From: a virus
IMG/VR virus record: IMGVR_UViG_3300047563_000182
Span: 1-33,412 of that record
Length of the DNA: 33,412 bases
Direction: 5' to 3' (one strand)
Under the pieces are notes generated by a model. The model was not told the DNA's origin, searched no databases, and worked only from the letters and a program-made list of their open reading frames with translations. A program made the position numbers and the translations under genes. Within the stretch, counting starts at the first letter, position 1, and the number at the start of each line of letters is the position of its first letter. This document shows positions 26,131 to 33,412 of the stretch, piece after piece.

Positions 26131-26882
26131 GCCACACCCTCGCGCCGCTGGCGCAGGAAGTGGTAGGCCAGGAACAGGCCCAGCCCGATCAGCAGCGCAT
26201 AGGGCACGTACTGCGTTGGCAGACCCAGCGTGTCGGCCAGGAACCCCTTTGCAGCGCCCACGGTGTCACCCACCGGGCCCAGCGCATCCTTCGCTTCGCC
26301 CAGCGCGCCCAGCACGCCAGCACCAGCGGCCACGGTCCCGGCCTGCACGCGCGTGCTGGCCACCGGCGGCTGTTCGGGTTCCACGGCCTGCGGCATCGGG
26401 TGCACGCCTTCGCCCGACTTCAGGTACAGGGCGGCTTCGCGCGCCCGCCTGGCCCGCAGGCCTTCGGAGACTTCGAGCTTTCCGGTCGCCGGGTTGCGGA
26501 ACTTGTCGACCGACTGCATGGCGTTCGCAGCGGCCAGGTAGTCGCCGCGGTTGTGGGCCTTCAGCGCGGTGCTGCTGCGCCAGCCGCCGTAGTTGTAGGC
26601 AAAGCTGGTGAGCGCGGCCAGTTGGTTCGGCGTCGGCTCCACGATGCACGCGGCCTTCACGGCGGCCACGCGCTCAGCGATGGAGTCGCAGAAGCGCTGG
26701 TCGGCGTACTCTTGCGTCCAGACGGTGGTGGGCGTCACGCCGTCAGTCTCGCCCCAGCCGCAGGTCCACTTGCCCGCGATGCAGCGGTAGGCCTTGAGCT
26801 TGCAGCCTTCGTCTTCCGCGATCTGCAGGACGCCGGATTCGTAGTCGATGGGCCAGGATATGGCCGGGTTCGGTTTGGTCAT
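26127..26882 (-). CDS. Lysozyme-type endolysin with C-terminal membrane segment
   Basis: A 251-residue GH24-type endolysin. The catalytic region reads DEGCKLKAYRCIAGKWTCGW: Glu, then Cys in place of the T4 Asp (a common E-C-T variant), then Thr. Later LAALTSFAYNYG, ALKAHNRGDY and GLRARRAREAALYLK are family landmarks. Beyond residue 165 there is an Ala/Gly linker and a transmembrane segment (YVPYALLIGLGLFLAYHFL) that ordinary GH24 enzymes lack. There is no N-terminal signal. ATG 26882 overlaps the holin-like gene; the longer frame is not credible. Confidence 0.9.
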   Translation of the reverse strand: MTKPNPAISWPIDYESGVLQIAEDEGCKLKAYRCIAGKWTCGWGETDGVTPTTVWTQEYADQRFCDSIAERVAAVKAACIVEPTPNQLAALTSFAYNYGGWRSSTALKAHNRGDYLAAANAMQSVDKFRNPATGKLEVSEGLRARRAREAALYLKSGEGVHPMPQAVEPEQPPVASTRVQAGTVAAGAGVLGALGEAKDALGPVGDTVGAAKGFLADTLGLPTQYVPYALLIGLGLFLAYHFLRQRREGVA

Positions 26883-27268
26883 GGCGCGCTGCTCCCCTTG
26901 AAGAACGAAACAAGGCCCGGCCAGCCGAAGTAATGCCAGATCACAAGTGCACCGATGCCAAGCCAGAACAAGCGCTTCAGCGCTGTCTTCAGGCCGCCCA
27001 CCAGCCAGGATCCGACCTGCTTCTGGGCCAGCGCGCTGACTTTCTCGCTGCACTTTTCCCAGGTCCTGTCGCTCTCGATGAATTCGTGCAGAGCGGCAGA
27101 GAAGGCACGCTTCATCGCCTCTTCGGTGGCCGGCGGCGCGATACCTTCAACCGATTCGTGCAGGTTTCCCAGCTTCTCGATGATGTGCACCCGAAAGGCG
27201 TGCTCGCTCAACGGTTCGTGTGTCTGGTGGCTGCCGATGATGTGCAGGTCGTCGGCTGATGTGGTCAT
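26879..27268 (-). CDS. Holin-like membrane protein
   Basis: A 129-residue protein. A long soluble, charged N-terminal part (EHAFRVHIIEKLGNLHESVE) precedes one clear membrane segment at about 100-124 (LFWLGIGALVIWHYFGWPGL). Location directly upstream of the endolysin and overlap by four bases support a holin or a holin regulator. The large cytoplasmic domain is unlike the smallest holins. Confidence 0.68.
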   Translation of the reverse strand: MTTSADDLHIIGSHQTHEPLSEHAFRVHIIEKLGNLHESVEGIAPPATEEAMKRAFSAALHEFIESDRTWEKCSEKVSALAQKQVGSWLVGGLKTALKRLFWLGIGALVIWHYFGWPGLVSFFKGSSAP

Positions 27269-29343
27269 GTGAGGCTTGTGATGGAGGCGTCGAAAGAAGC
27301 GGATGCCGAAAGTCCATTAGCGTCGCGCGCGGTCACTGTCAGCGTGGCATAGGTGTCGCCACCCGATGCACAGGTCGCGTACAGGACCACGGTGGCGGCA
27401 TTGATGCTGCTCTGAATCCACATATTCGCCGCGTTGGGTTGTGTGTTGGAAATCGCCCAGCTGTAGGTGATCGGCGCCGTGCCACCGGTGGCCGCAGCCG
27501 TGCGGTGGCCGATCAGCCCCGGCCCGAAGGAAAGCCCTGCCCCCACGGTCTTGAGAATGTCGCCGCCGCCGATCGACACGCTCGGGCCACCGAAGGCAAC
27601 CTGTGCCGCGGGGATGGTTCCGCTGATAGCAATGGCTGGCACGGTCAGCGTGGTGCCGTCAAAGGTCAGGCCGCCGAAACTCAATTTGTAGGCGCCGCCG
27701 CTGTAGCCCAGGAAGAACCCGCCGGCCTGGCCATAGGCACTCACGCCGCCCAGGATGGCGCTGGTGCTGCTCATGGTCAGGTTGCCGGTCACGCTCAGGG
27801 CGCCGGTGTTCGCCGTGATGGCCGACAGGGCGCCCACTTTCAGCGACGCCTGGTAGGGCAGGCCCCAGACCGTGTTCCCGGTGCCTGGGTCATAGACCCC
27901 GTTCGTCTGGAAGACGCTCTGGCCCGCGGTAACCGTGGGCACGGTCGCGCTCCAGCTTTCGCTGCCGCCCCAGGAGTTCGTCGGCGGGAAACTGCTGCTG
28001 CCGCTGGTGGTCAGCGTCGTCGGCGTGGAGTTCAGGCTGAAGCCGGTCACCAGGGCGTAGGCGATGCGGGTCGAAGCGCCGGCTGTGCCGTTCGTGCCGT
28101 TGCTGCCCGCCGCGCCGGTCGCGCCAGTGGCGCCCGTCGCCCCGGTCGCGCCATTCGTGCCGGCATAGCCGCGCGCCGTGATGATCGCGCTGGTCCAGTT
28201 GAAGCCGGTGGTGGTGTTGGCTGCGCTGTCGACCACCTGCACGGTGGCGGCCCAGAGCGTGAAGCCCACCGAAGGCGACGTGCCTGGCGTCAGGGTCCAG
28301 CCGCTGGGTGCCGACCCGAAGCCGCTGGTGGCCCAGGTGTAGGTCGCTGCACCGGTGGGCCCGGATGGCAGCGTGGCCGCCCATTGGTAGACCGTCGGCT
28401 CTGCCGACTGCGTGCCATTGGCCCCGGCCGCGCCGTTGGACCCGGCAGGACCTGCGGGGCCCGTGGACCCGGTCGGTCCCGTGGATCCGGCAGGCCCGGT
28501 GGACCCGGCCGGCCCAGTCGGTCCCGTGGCGCCAGCTGCACCTGCCGCGCCAGCTGCGCCTGCCGCGCCTGCCGTGCCGGCCTGGCTCTTGCTGATGTTG
28601 AAGACCTTGGTCAGCGTCACGCCGCCATAGACGGCCTGCAGCGTGGCGAAGCCGCTGGCCGCCGACATCGCGGTGATCGCGTAGGCGCCTGACGATGCGT
28701 TGATCGTCGCGGTCACATTGGTCGATGACGCCACGCTGTAGACCGGGCCGGCGCCGGTCACGTCGGACGTTCCGTTGAAGACCTTGAAGGTGCCCACGGC
28801 ACCGGAGAAGTCGGAGACCGTGCCGCCGCTGTCGGCACTGACGGCCACCGCTTCGTTGGTCAGCATGCCCACGATGGCATTGGCTCCGGCCGCGCCGTCC
28901 GAGATCCGCACCACCGTGATCTGGTCGCTGTAGATCCCGCTGGTGGCCACCACGACCGCATAGGCCGCTGCCGCGAAGTTGGCCACGGTGAGCGTGCGCG
29001 TCGCGCCGCTGCCGCCAAGGGGAAGCGTGCCCAGACTGGCGCCACTGGAGTCGTATCCCGTGGCCGCGAAGGTGGGCGAGCCCGCCAGGTTCACCAGCTG
29101 CGCCGCGAAGGTGATGGTCTGGCCAGAAGGCGACGCACCGCCAGCCGCGTTGAACTTGAAGGTCTGCGCGGTGGCGCTCATGACCACCATCGACGCGCCG
29201 GTGCCGCCAGAGATGAGGCCATCCACGGCCTGGCTGACGGTGAGCACGCCAGCCGCTAGGCCTGAGAAATTCGCGTCCGCTTCCGCCCACGTGACCTCGC
29301 GGCCGAGGGCTGTGCGGGTAGTGACAGGGACGATGACGGCCAT
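27265..29343 (-). CDS. Tail fibre/tail protein with collagen-like repeats
   Basis: A 692-residue protein. The N-terminus (MAVIVPVTTRTALGREVTWA) is a phage tail-attachment type. Ala/Gly/Ser-rich strand regions follow. Two Gly-x-y tracts are at about residues 250-310 and 400-435, the first including ATGPTGPAGSTGPAGSTGPT. The C-terminal half has repeated beta segments. Collagen-like tracts form trimeric rods in phage fibres. It overlaps the holin-like gene by four bases and is the last structural gene before lysis. Confidence 0.85.
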   Translation of the reverse strand: MAVIVPVTTRTALGREVTWAEADANFSGLAAGVLTVSQAVDGLISGGTGASMVVMSATAQTFKFNAAGGASPSGQTITFAAQLVNLAGSPTFAATGYDSSGASLGTLPLGGSGATRTLTVANFAAAAYAVVVATSGIYSDQITVVRISDGAAGANAIVGMLTNEAVAVSADSGGTVSDFSGAVGTFKVFNGTSDVTGAGPVYSVASSTNVTATINASSGAYAITAMSAASGFATLQAVYGGVTLTKVFNISKSQAGTAGAAGAAGAAGAAGATGPTGPAGSTGPAGSTGPTGSTGPAGPAGSNGAAGANGTQSAEPTVYQWAATLPSGPTGAATYTWATSGFGSAPSGWTLTPGTSPSVGFTLWAATVQVVDSAANTTTGFNWTSAIITARGYAGTNGATGATGATGATGAAGSNGTNGTAGASTRIAYALVTGFSLNSTPTTLTTSGSSSFPPTNSWGGSESWSATVPTVTAGQSVFQTNGVYDPGTGNTVWGLPYQASLKVGALSAITANTGALSVTGNLTMSSTSAILGGVSAYGQAGGFFLGYSGGAYKLSFGGLTFDGTTLTVPAIAISGTIPAAQVAFGGPSVSIGGGDILKTVGAGLSFGPGLIGHRTAAATGGTAPITYSWAISNTQPNAANMWIQSSINAATVVLYATCASGGDTYATLTVTARDANGLSASASFDASITSLT
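28080..28165 (-). repeat. Collagen-like tract 2
   Basis: Codons for Gly-Ala-Thr and Gly-Thr-Asn triplets in near-tandem nine-base units (residues about 395-420 of the fibre). Such tracts change length easily by slippage or recombination. Confidence 0.7.
28425..28585 (-). repeat. Collagen-like tract 1
   Basis: A run of Gly-x-y codons, with Gly-Ala-Ala, Gly-Pro-Thr/Ala and Gly-Ser-Thr units repeated in near-identical DNA. It forms the longer triple-helix segment of the fibre. Confidence 0.75.
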
Positions 29344-29344
29344 G

Positions 29345-30382
29345 TCAGATGCCTTCGACTTCGATCAGCGCCCAGAACTTGGTGCCGCTGACGTTTGTGC
29401 TGTGGCCGTAGAAGGTGATGCCGGTGGCTGAGTGCGACAGCAGCGAGATCACCCCTCCGTGCGCCGCGCCGGCTTGTCCTGCGAGCGACCCCAGATTCAG
29501 GCAGCGGATGGTTTCCACGCCGCTGGCGAAGAGCGTGGCGTTCGGAAAATTCCAGGTGCAGACCGTCGTGCCGGCGTCGTCATAGCACTGCACCGTGGCC
29601 CACTGGCGTCCGCGGCCGTTTGGTTTCCGCTCCCAGCCGCTGGATCCGACGGTGTTGGTCGCCGCGGCCGCGCTGCCGACAGACAAGGTGCTGGTGCCGC
29701 CGGTGGCCCAGCCGCTGGCATTGGCAGAAAGAATGTTCGTGCCGTCGCCGTACATGAAATTCGTACCGGCGCGCACCAGCACGGCGGTGCCGCTGGCCGT
29801 CTTTGCGCTCAGCGCGAAGGCGCCGCTGGTGTTGTTCACCACCAGCCACTGCTTTGTCTGAGCTGGGAGCACCAGGTTGACGTTCGCCGACAGCGTGCCA
29901 GTGACGAAGATGATGGGCTTCGAGGCCTGCAGCGCGGTCAGGGTCACATTGGCGCCGGCCATGGCCTGGCTGGCCGAACCGATGAACAGGATCGGCAGCC
30001 AGTTCGCGCCGCCGGTGTCCGGGTTGTTCGTGTTGCTGTTGGTTTGGTTGACCCAGAATCCCGTGCCGTCAGCCGCTTGCAGGACCGCGCTCAAGGGATA
30101 GCCGCCGACGGCCGTGGAGAATGCGCTGTCGTACATTGGCAGGCCGCCCGCTTCCTGCCACCGCTGCACGGCCGACAGCGCGTAGAAAGCACCATTGAAA
30201 TCGCGGCCGTCCGGGAACAGGCCGCCTGCCGAAGGATCGGTCATCGTCAACGGGGGGAACCCATCCGGGAACGATGCCGCGCCGTCGGTGGTGCCGATGA
30301 GCGAAGTGTTTCCGAGGACGTTGCGGGCGCCGCTGGCCGCAAACGCGGTCTGGATCTTGGTGGGTTCGTCGCTGCGTAGCAT
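29345..30382 (-). CDS. Tail fibre protein
   Basis: A 345-residue protein with a recognisable N-terminal attachment domain: MLRSDEPTKIQTAFAASGAR, GTTDGAASFPDGFPPLTMTD, then DGRDFNGAFYALSAVQRW. The middle contains FWVNQTNSNTNNPDTGGANW, and the C-terminus is a strand-rich, possibly receptor-binding tip. Located between DUF2612 and the collagen fibre, it probably belongs to the same host-recognition apparatus. Confidence 0.87.
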   Translation of the reverse strand: MLRSDEPTKIQTAFAASGARNVLGNTSLIGTTDGAASFPDGFPPLTMTDPSAGGLFPDGRDFNGAFYALSAVQRWQEAGGLPMYDSAFSTAVGGYPLSAVLQAADGTGFWVNQTNSNTNNPDTGGANWLPILFIGSASQAMAGANVTLTALQASKPIIFVTGTLSANVNLVLPAQTKQWLVVNNTSGAFALSAKTASGTAVLVRAGTNFMYGDGTNILSANASGWATGGTSTLSVGSAAAATNTVGSSGWERKPNGRGRQWATVQCYDDAGTTVCTWNFPNATLFASGVETIRCLNLGSLAGQAGAAHGGVISLLSHSATGITFYGHSTNVSGTKFWALIEVEGI

Positions 30383-30402
30383 TGGGTTTCTCGCTTGTTG
30401 GC

Positions 30403-31050
30403 TTAGATGGTGACCACGCTGACCGCAACGCCTACAGGCCTGGGCAACAGGCCCGGCTTGTTGACGATGGCCAGCTGCACCGGCGTGAGCGGGAAATTGA
30501 AGACATAGGTCATCGTCATGTTCCCGTTGTCCACCACATACGCCCGGCTGGAATCCAGGGCTTGGATGTAGCCATCGACCACGTAGCCCGGCGTGACGTA
30601 GTAGAAAGTGGCAACGCCACCCAGCAGCACGCGCGCGATGCGGTTCAGGCTCGGGATGTTCGTGGCCGAAACATTCACGAAGGCCTTGAAGAGGATCAGG
30701 GTCCTGAAGGCGCTGTCCGACAGCAGGTAGGTCGACTGCACCGAAGTGCGGGTCTTGAAGATGCCGTGGCCGAAGTTGCGCTTCGTGGGCTGCGCGGCCA
30801 CCGACAGGCCTGTCACGCTGAAGCCGAAGAAGACCCCGGTGGCCGGCACGTCCAGGCTGCGCGTCACGCCGACGATGCGGCCCCAGACATCAAGCCCATA
30901 CCCGCGCGCGGTGTTGATGTTCCAGATGTTGGCGTAGAAGTCATCGATCGACGTGCGGGGGTCGATCGCGCCGTTGAAAGACTCGATCAGCGCCAGCAGG
31001 TTCGGAGAATTCGCGAACTGCGAGGCGTAGGTGTCCCCTATGTTCTGCAT
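30403..31050 (-). CDS. DUF2612 baseplate-associated protein
   Basis: A 215-residue protein with the DUF2612 pattern: YASQFANSPNLLALIESFNG then IDDFYANIWNINTARGYGLD, VWGRIVGV, and a C-terminal strand region. In myoviruses this gene follows baseplate J, as here, and takes the role of a P2 gpI-like wedge component. Confidence 0.88.
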   Translation of the reverse strand: MQNIGDTYASQFANSPNLLALIESFNGAIDPRTSIDDFYANIWNINTARGYGLDVWGRIVGVTRSLDVPATGVFFGFSVTGLSVAAQPTKRNFGHGIFKTRTSVQSTYLLSDSAFRTLILFKAFVNVSATNIPSLNRIARVLLGGVATFYYVTPGYVVDGYIQALDSSRAYVVDNGNMTMTYVFNFPLTPVQLAIVNKPGLLPRPVGVAVSVVTI

Positions 31051-31054
31051 GGCT

Positions 31055-32464
31055 TCAGCTGAATGCGACCGCGATGTCGGTCAGCGCCAGGGTCGGCACC
31101 TGCGCGATGCCCAGCAGCACGGAGAACTGATTCGCCGTGGTGATGCCGACCTGCACCGAGTAGACCAGCGACCACGGCCCAAGGCCCGCGACGCCGGCAT
31201 AGAACCGGCTGGCGAAGACGTAGCTGCCCACGCGAGCCCGCGCACCACCGTCCTGGCCGTTGAATGCCGCGACGATGGCCGCCTTCACCAGGTCGATCGC
31301 GTTCGAAGGCACCGCAGAATTCGACTGCATGCTGACGGCGAACTTGATCGGCGTGGCCGTCGGGATGTTGAAGGTGATCGCGTAGCTCGGGTAGGGCGGG
31401 GTGTAGTTCACCGAGTCCACCACGGCCTGCGTGGTGTTGCCGTTCATGGCACACCCCGGGCTCTTCTTGGTCTGGATCGCGGTGGCCACGGCCAGGGCCG
31501 CGCCGCCATAGACGCCGACGTACATCGAATAGGGCGCAAGCGGGTAGCCCCCTGGAGCCGATGTCATGCTGACCGATGCCACGGTCTGGCTGATGTTCAG
31601 GATGTAGGTGCCGGTGCCGCCCGTGCCGCTACCCAGCGACTGAATGGCCGTGCCGCCCACCACGCCAGCGCCCGCGACGATGTCGCCCGACGTGATCGTG
31701 CCGGATGTCATCGCGGTGACGGTCAGCGTGGTGCCAGCGATCGACGCGGTGAAAACCGCACCAGAGGTCACTGCCGTGTTGTTTTCGGAAGCGAAGCAGT
31801 CCAGCACGCCAGGCACAGAAAGCACCGCGGCGCGCACGGCCTGCAGCGAGCCCTGCGCGTTGGCTGCCACCGACCGCTGGCGCCGAAACTCAAAGTCCAC
31901 GCGGCTTTCGACGGCAGACCCGATGGTGCCGGCCGCGGCATTCGTGATGCTGTCCCAGCCGGCCACGGCTTGATAGATGTTCGAAAGCGCGCCCGGCGCA
32001 CACGCAATCGCTCCGGTCTGCGCACCCTGGAAGACGGCGCTGACACTACCGCCGCCAGGGATGACGACGGCCGTCAGGTTCAGGTACAGGTTGCCGGCCG
32101 AGTCCGATGCCTTCGCCCCGGCCGGTATCGTGGTGCCGGTAAGGCCGCTGCAGGTAGCTGTGACAACGGTCGCCTGGGCAGGCTTGCGTTCCAGGAAGTA
32201 GATCCGCGCGATCGCGTCCTGCATGCGGCCGTCGGCCAGCGCCGGATCCACGCCGTTGAAGAGCGCGACCAGCTGGTCATAGGCGTCGCCGATGATCGCG
32301 GTGTCCGACTGCGCCAGTTGACCCTGCGGGGTGTCCAGGGCCGTGTTCAGGTCGCCGCCGAAGGCCGCATTGATGTCGGCCAGGCGGCCGGCAAGAATGT
32401 CGGTCTCTGCGGGCACGGTGTAGCCCGTCGGCCCAAGCACCGGCAGTGGGACGTTTGTGGTCAT
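31055..32464 (-). CDS. Baseplate J-like protein
   Basis: A 469-residue protein with the baseplate J layout: [20 protein letters not shown] near residue 40, [13 protein letters not shown], then [20 protein letters not shown] and [20 protein letters not shown]. It contains a Gly/Thr-rich insertion in the middle (about residues 230-285) that resembles a separate beta domain. The protein forms the wedge ring of contractile tails. Confidence 0.9.
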   Translation of the reverse strand: MTTNVPLPVLGPTGYTVPAETDILAGRLADINAAFGGDLNTALDTPQGQLAQSDTAIIGDAYDQLVALFNGVDPALADGRMQDAIARIYFLERKPAQATVVTATCSGLTGTTIPAGAKASDSAGNLYLNLTAVVIPGGGSVSAVFQGAQTGAIACAPGALSNIYQAVAGWDSITNAAAGTIGSAVESRVDFEFRRQRSVAANAQGSLQAVRAAVLSVPGVLDCFASENNTAVTSGAVFTASIAGTTLTVTAMTSGTITSGDIVAGAGVVGGTAIQSLGSGTGGTGTYILNISQTVASVSMTSAPGGYPLAPYSMYVGVYGGAALAVATAIQTKKSPGCAMNGNTTQAVVDSVNYTPPYPSYAITFNIPTATPIKFAVSMQSNSAVPSNAIDLVKAAIVAAFNGQDGGARARVGSYVFASRFYAGVAGLGPWSLVYSVQVGITTANQFSVLLGIAQVPTLALTDIAVAFS

Positions 32465-32476
32465 GCGGTGATCCGG

Positions 32477-32824
32477 TCAGAAGTTGGCAGCGGAGAGCGC
32501 GCCGGCCCGGTCAGAGACTTGCACCTGGCCAGAAACCACGCGATCGGCTGAAGTGAGGAAGACCTTTGCTTCGACCACGCCTGGCACCGTCAGCGCAGCG
32601 TCAACCATGAGCGACTTCAGCAGTTCCAGCGAAGGGAAGCGGCCCAGGAGGTCGGTCCAGTATGGTAGGCCCAGGCTCTGGTCGTAGTAGCAATCGCCGG
32701 TGAAGGTGCGGATGGCCGTCGCCGCGTCCTGTGCCAGGCGGTAGGGCTCGGTGCACGTGGCGATGTTGCCGGCAGAGTCGACCGTGAGGTCCCAGCTGTC
32801 CGCGGAAAGGTAGAGGCTTTTCAC
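32477..32824 (-). CDS. gp25-like baseplate protein
   Basis: A 115-residue protein with DSAGNIATCTEPYRLAQDAA, TAIRTFTGDCYYDQSLGLPY and a helix around LELLKSLMVDAA, the usual pattern of the short baseplate component between spike and J. Length and position agree with the T4 gp25/P2 gpW functional class. Confidence 0.85.
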   Translation of the reverse strand: MKSLYLSADSWDLTVDSAGNIATCTEPYRLAQDAATAIRTFTGDCYYDQSLGLPYWTDLLGRFPSLELLKSLMVDAALTVPGVVEAKVFLTSADRVVSGQVQVSDRAGALSAANF

Positions 32825-32833
32825 GGTTCGTCC

Positions 32834-33412
32834 TTAGATCGGCGCGCCAGTGTTTCCAAGGCCCGTCGTCACACCGCTGTGCTGGTGCGCGATGCCGGAC
32901 TTGCCGCCGAAGGTGACATTGGTGGTGCCCACCACGTTCGGGGCGGTGACGCTGGCGCCAGCGGTCACGGTGCTGGACGCGGTCACGGCCCCGTTCAACT
33001 GCGTCGCACCGTTCACCGTGAAGGTGGGTGTGGTGACGGTGGCCGAAGTGCTGGCGTTGATCTCCACCGTGGCCGCATCGATCTTCACGTCCGGCGCGGT
33101 CAGGTTGACCTGGGTCGGTGAATGGATCTCGATGCCAGTGGTGGAGAAGCGCACGAACTGCGTGGGCGTGCCGTTCAGGACGCCGCCCAGGTACAGGCCA
33201 TCCGCCATGCTGAACTTGCGCCGGCTGCTCGGTGGTGACTGGGCCTTGGTCTTTGTCGCTGTGGTGATGTCGCGATCGGCGAAGACCGCGATGCCGATGT
33301 CGCCAACTTGCGGGTCCAGGATGATCGCGTTGGCGCCGCCCTGGATCCGCAGGTAGGGGCACTTGAAGATGGTCTTGTGCGGCTTGGTGTTGCCCGCGGA
33401 GTCCGCCATGTT
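32834..33412 (-). CDS. Gp138-like tail spike/puncturing protein (5' end outside window)
   Basis: At least 192 residues, open at the right edge. IQGGANAIILDPQVGDIGIA then VFADRDITT matches the Gp138 OB-fold region. It is followed by a repeated Thr/Val beta-helix stalk and the tip GIAHQHSGVTTGLGNTGAP, where the His-x-His is the iron-binding motif of spike tips. The in-frame ATG at 33409 would remove most of the OB fold, so the true start is probably upstream of the window. Confidence 0.87.
   Translation of the reverse strand, partial: NMADSAGNTKPHKTIFKCPYLRIQGGANAIILDPQVGDIGIAVFADRDITTATKTKAQSPPSSRRKFSMADGLYLGGVLNGTPTQFVRFSTTGIEIHSPTQVNLTAPDVKIDAATVEINASTSATVTTPTFTVNGATQLNGAVTASSTVTAGASVTAPNVVGTTNVTFGGKSGIAHQHSGVTTGLGNTGAPI

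Noticed and set aside
27259-28692. Plus-strand frame of 477 codons opposite the tail fibre
   Set aside because: It is the mirror of the collagen-repeat fibre gene, Gly/Arg/Ala-rich without any domain.
31031-32551. Plus-strand frame of 506 codons opposite baseplate J
   Set aside because: Shadow of baseplate J in high-GC DNA; Arg/Gly/His-rich and no ribosome-binding site.

Overview
The window is a piece of a tailed-phage (or prophage) genome. It is about two-thirds GC with the codon style of phages that infect betaproteobacteria such as Burkholderiales; the host assignment is inference. The tail genes at the right end (Gp138-like spike, gp25-like protein, baseplate J, DUF2612, two fibre proteins) indicate a contractile, myovirus-type particle. 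No terminase, capsid, phage integrase or CI repressor is visible here.

Layout. (1) 1-716, minus strand: the start of a truncated gene, an initiator-like tRNA-Met(CAT), a tRNA-Gly(TCC), and about 345 bases of structured non-coding sequence behind a good sigma70-type promoter. (2) 719-5399, minus strand: a small-gene operon interrupted by a 3600-base array of six integron-type gene cassettes (1133-4732) separated by attC sites. (3) 5446-9953, minus strand: early/replication genes, including a helicase-methyltransferase chimera, a DUF1376-like replication protein, a LuxR-type HTH protein, an HNH-AP2 homing endonuclease and a Cro/YdaS-like regulator, which starts next to an operator. (4) 10099-24955, plus strand: a long divergent operon with Erf annealing protein and YqaJ-type exonuclease, DUF2303, NinB, three HNH/YbcO-type nucleases, then many small accessory genes. 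The right half of this block is re-promoted by four near-identical promoters, and it ends at a strong terminator. (5) 24975-33412, minus strand: an HNH-like protein, a lysis module (nested Rz/Rz1, lysozyme, holin-like protein) and the tail genes.

The standout observation is the cassette array. Six sites between 1800 and 4738 have the organisation of integron attC sites. Five of the six cassettes begin and end with matching core sites, including two unusual variants (TTGGGC with GCCCAAC, and TTCGGC with GCCGAAC). Removing 1133-4732 rejoins two phage genes into a tight operon junction with stop, Shine-Dalgarno and start. No integron integrase is in the window. Every cassette gene points against attC polarity and with the phage operon. 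In four of the six cassettes the ribosome-binding site and start codon lie inside the attC, and attC core sites supply or lie just before several stop codons. The cargo looks like ordinary phage accessory genes (ASCH, DUF551, DUF6440-like). This suggests phage gene cassettes moved by a host or co-resident integron integrase into a non-classical target site; the mechanism is inferred, while the sequence architecture is directly visible.
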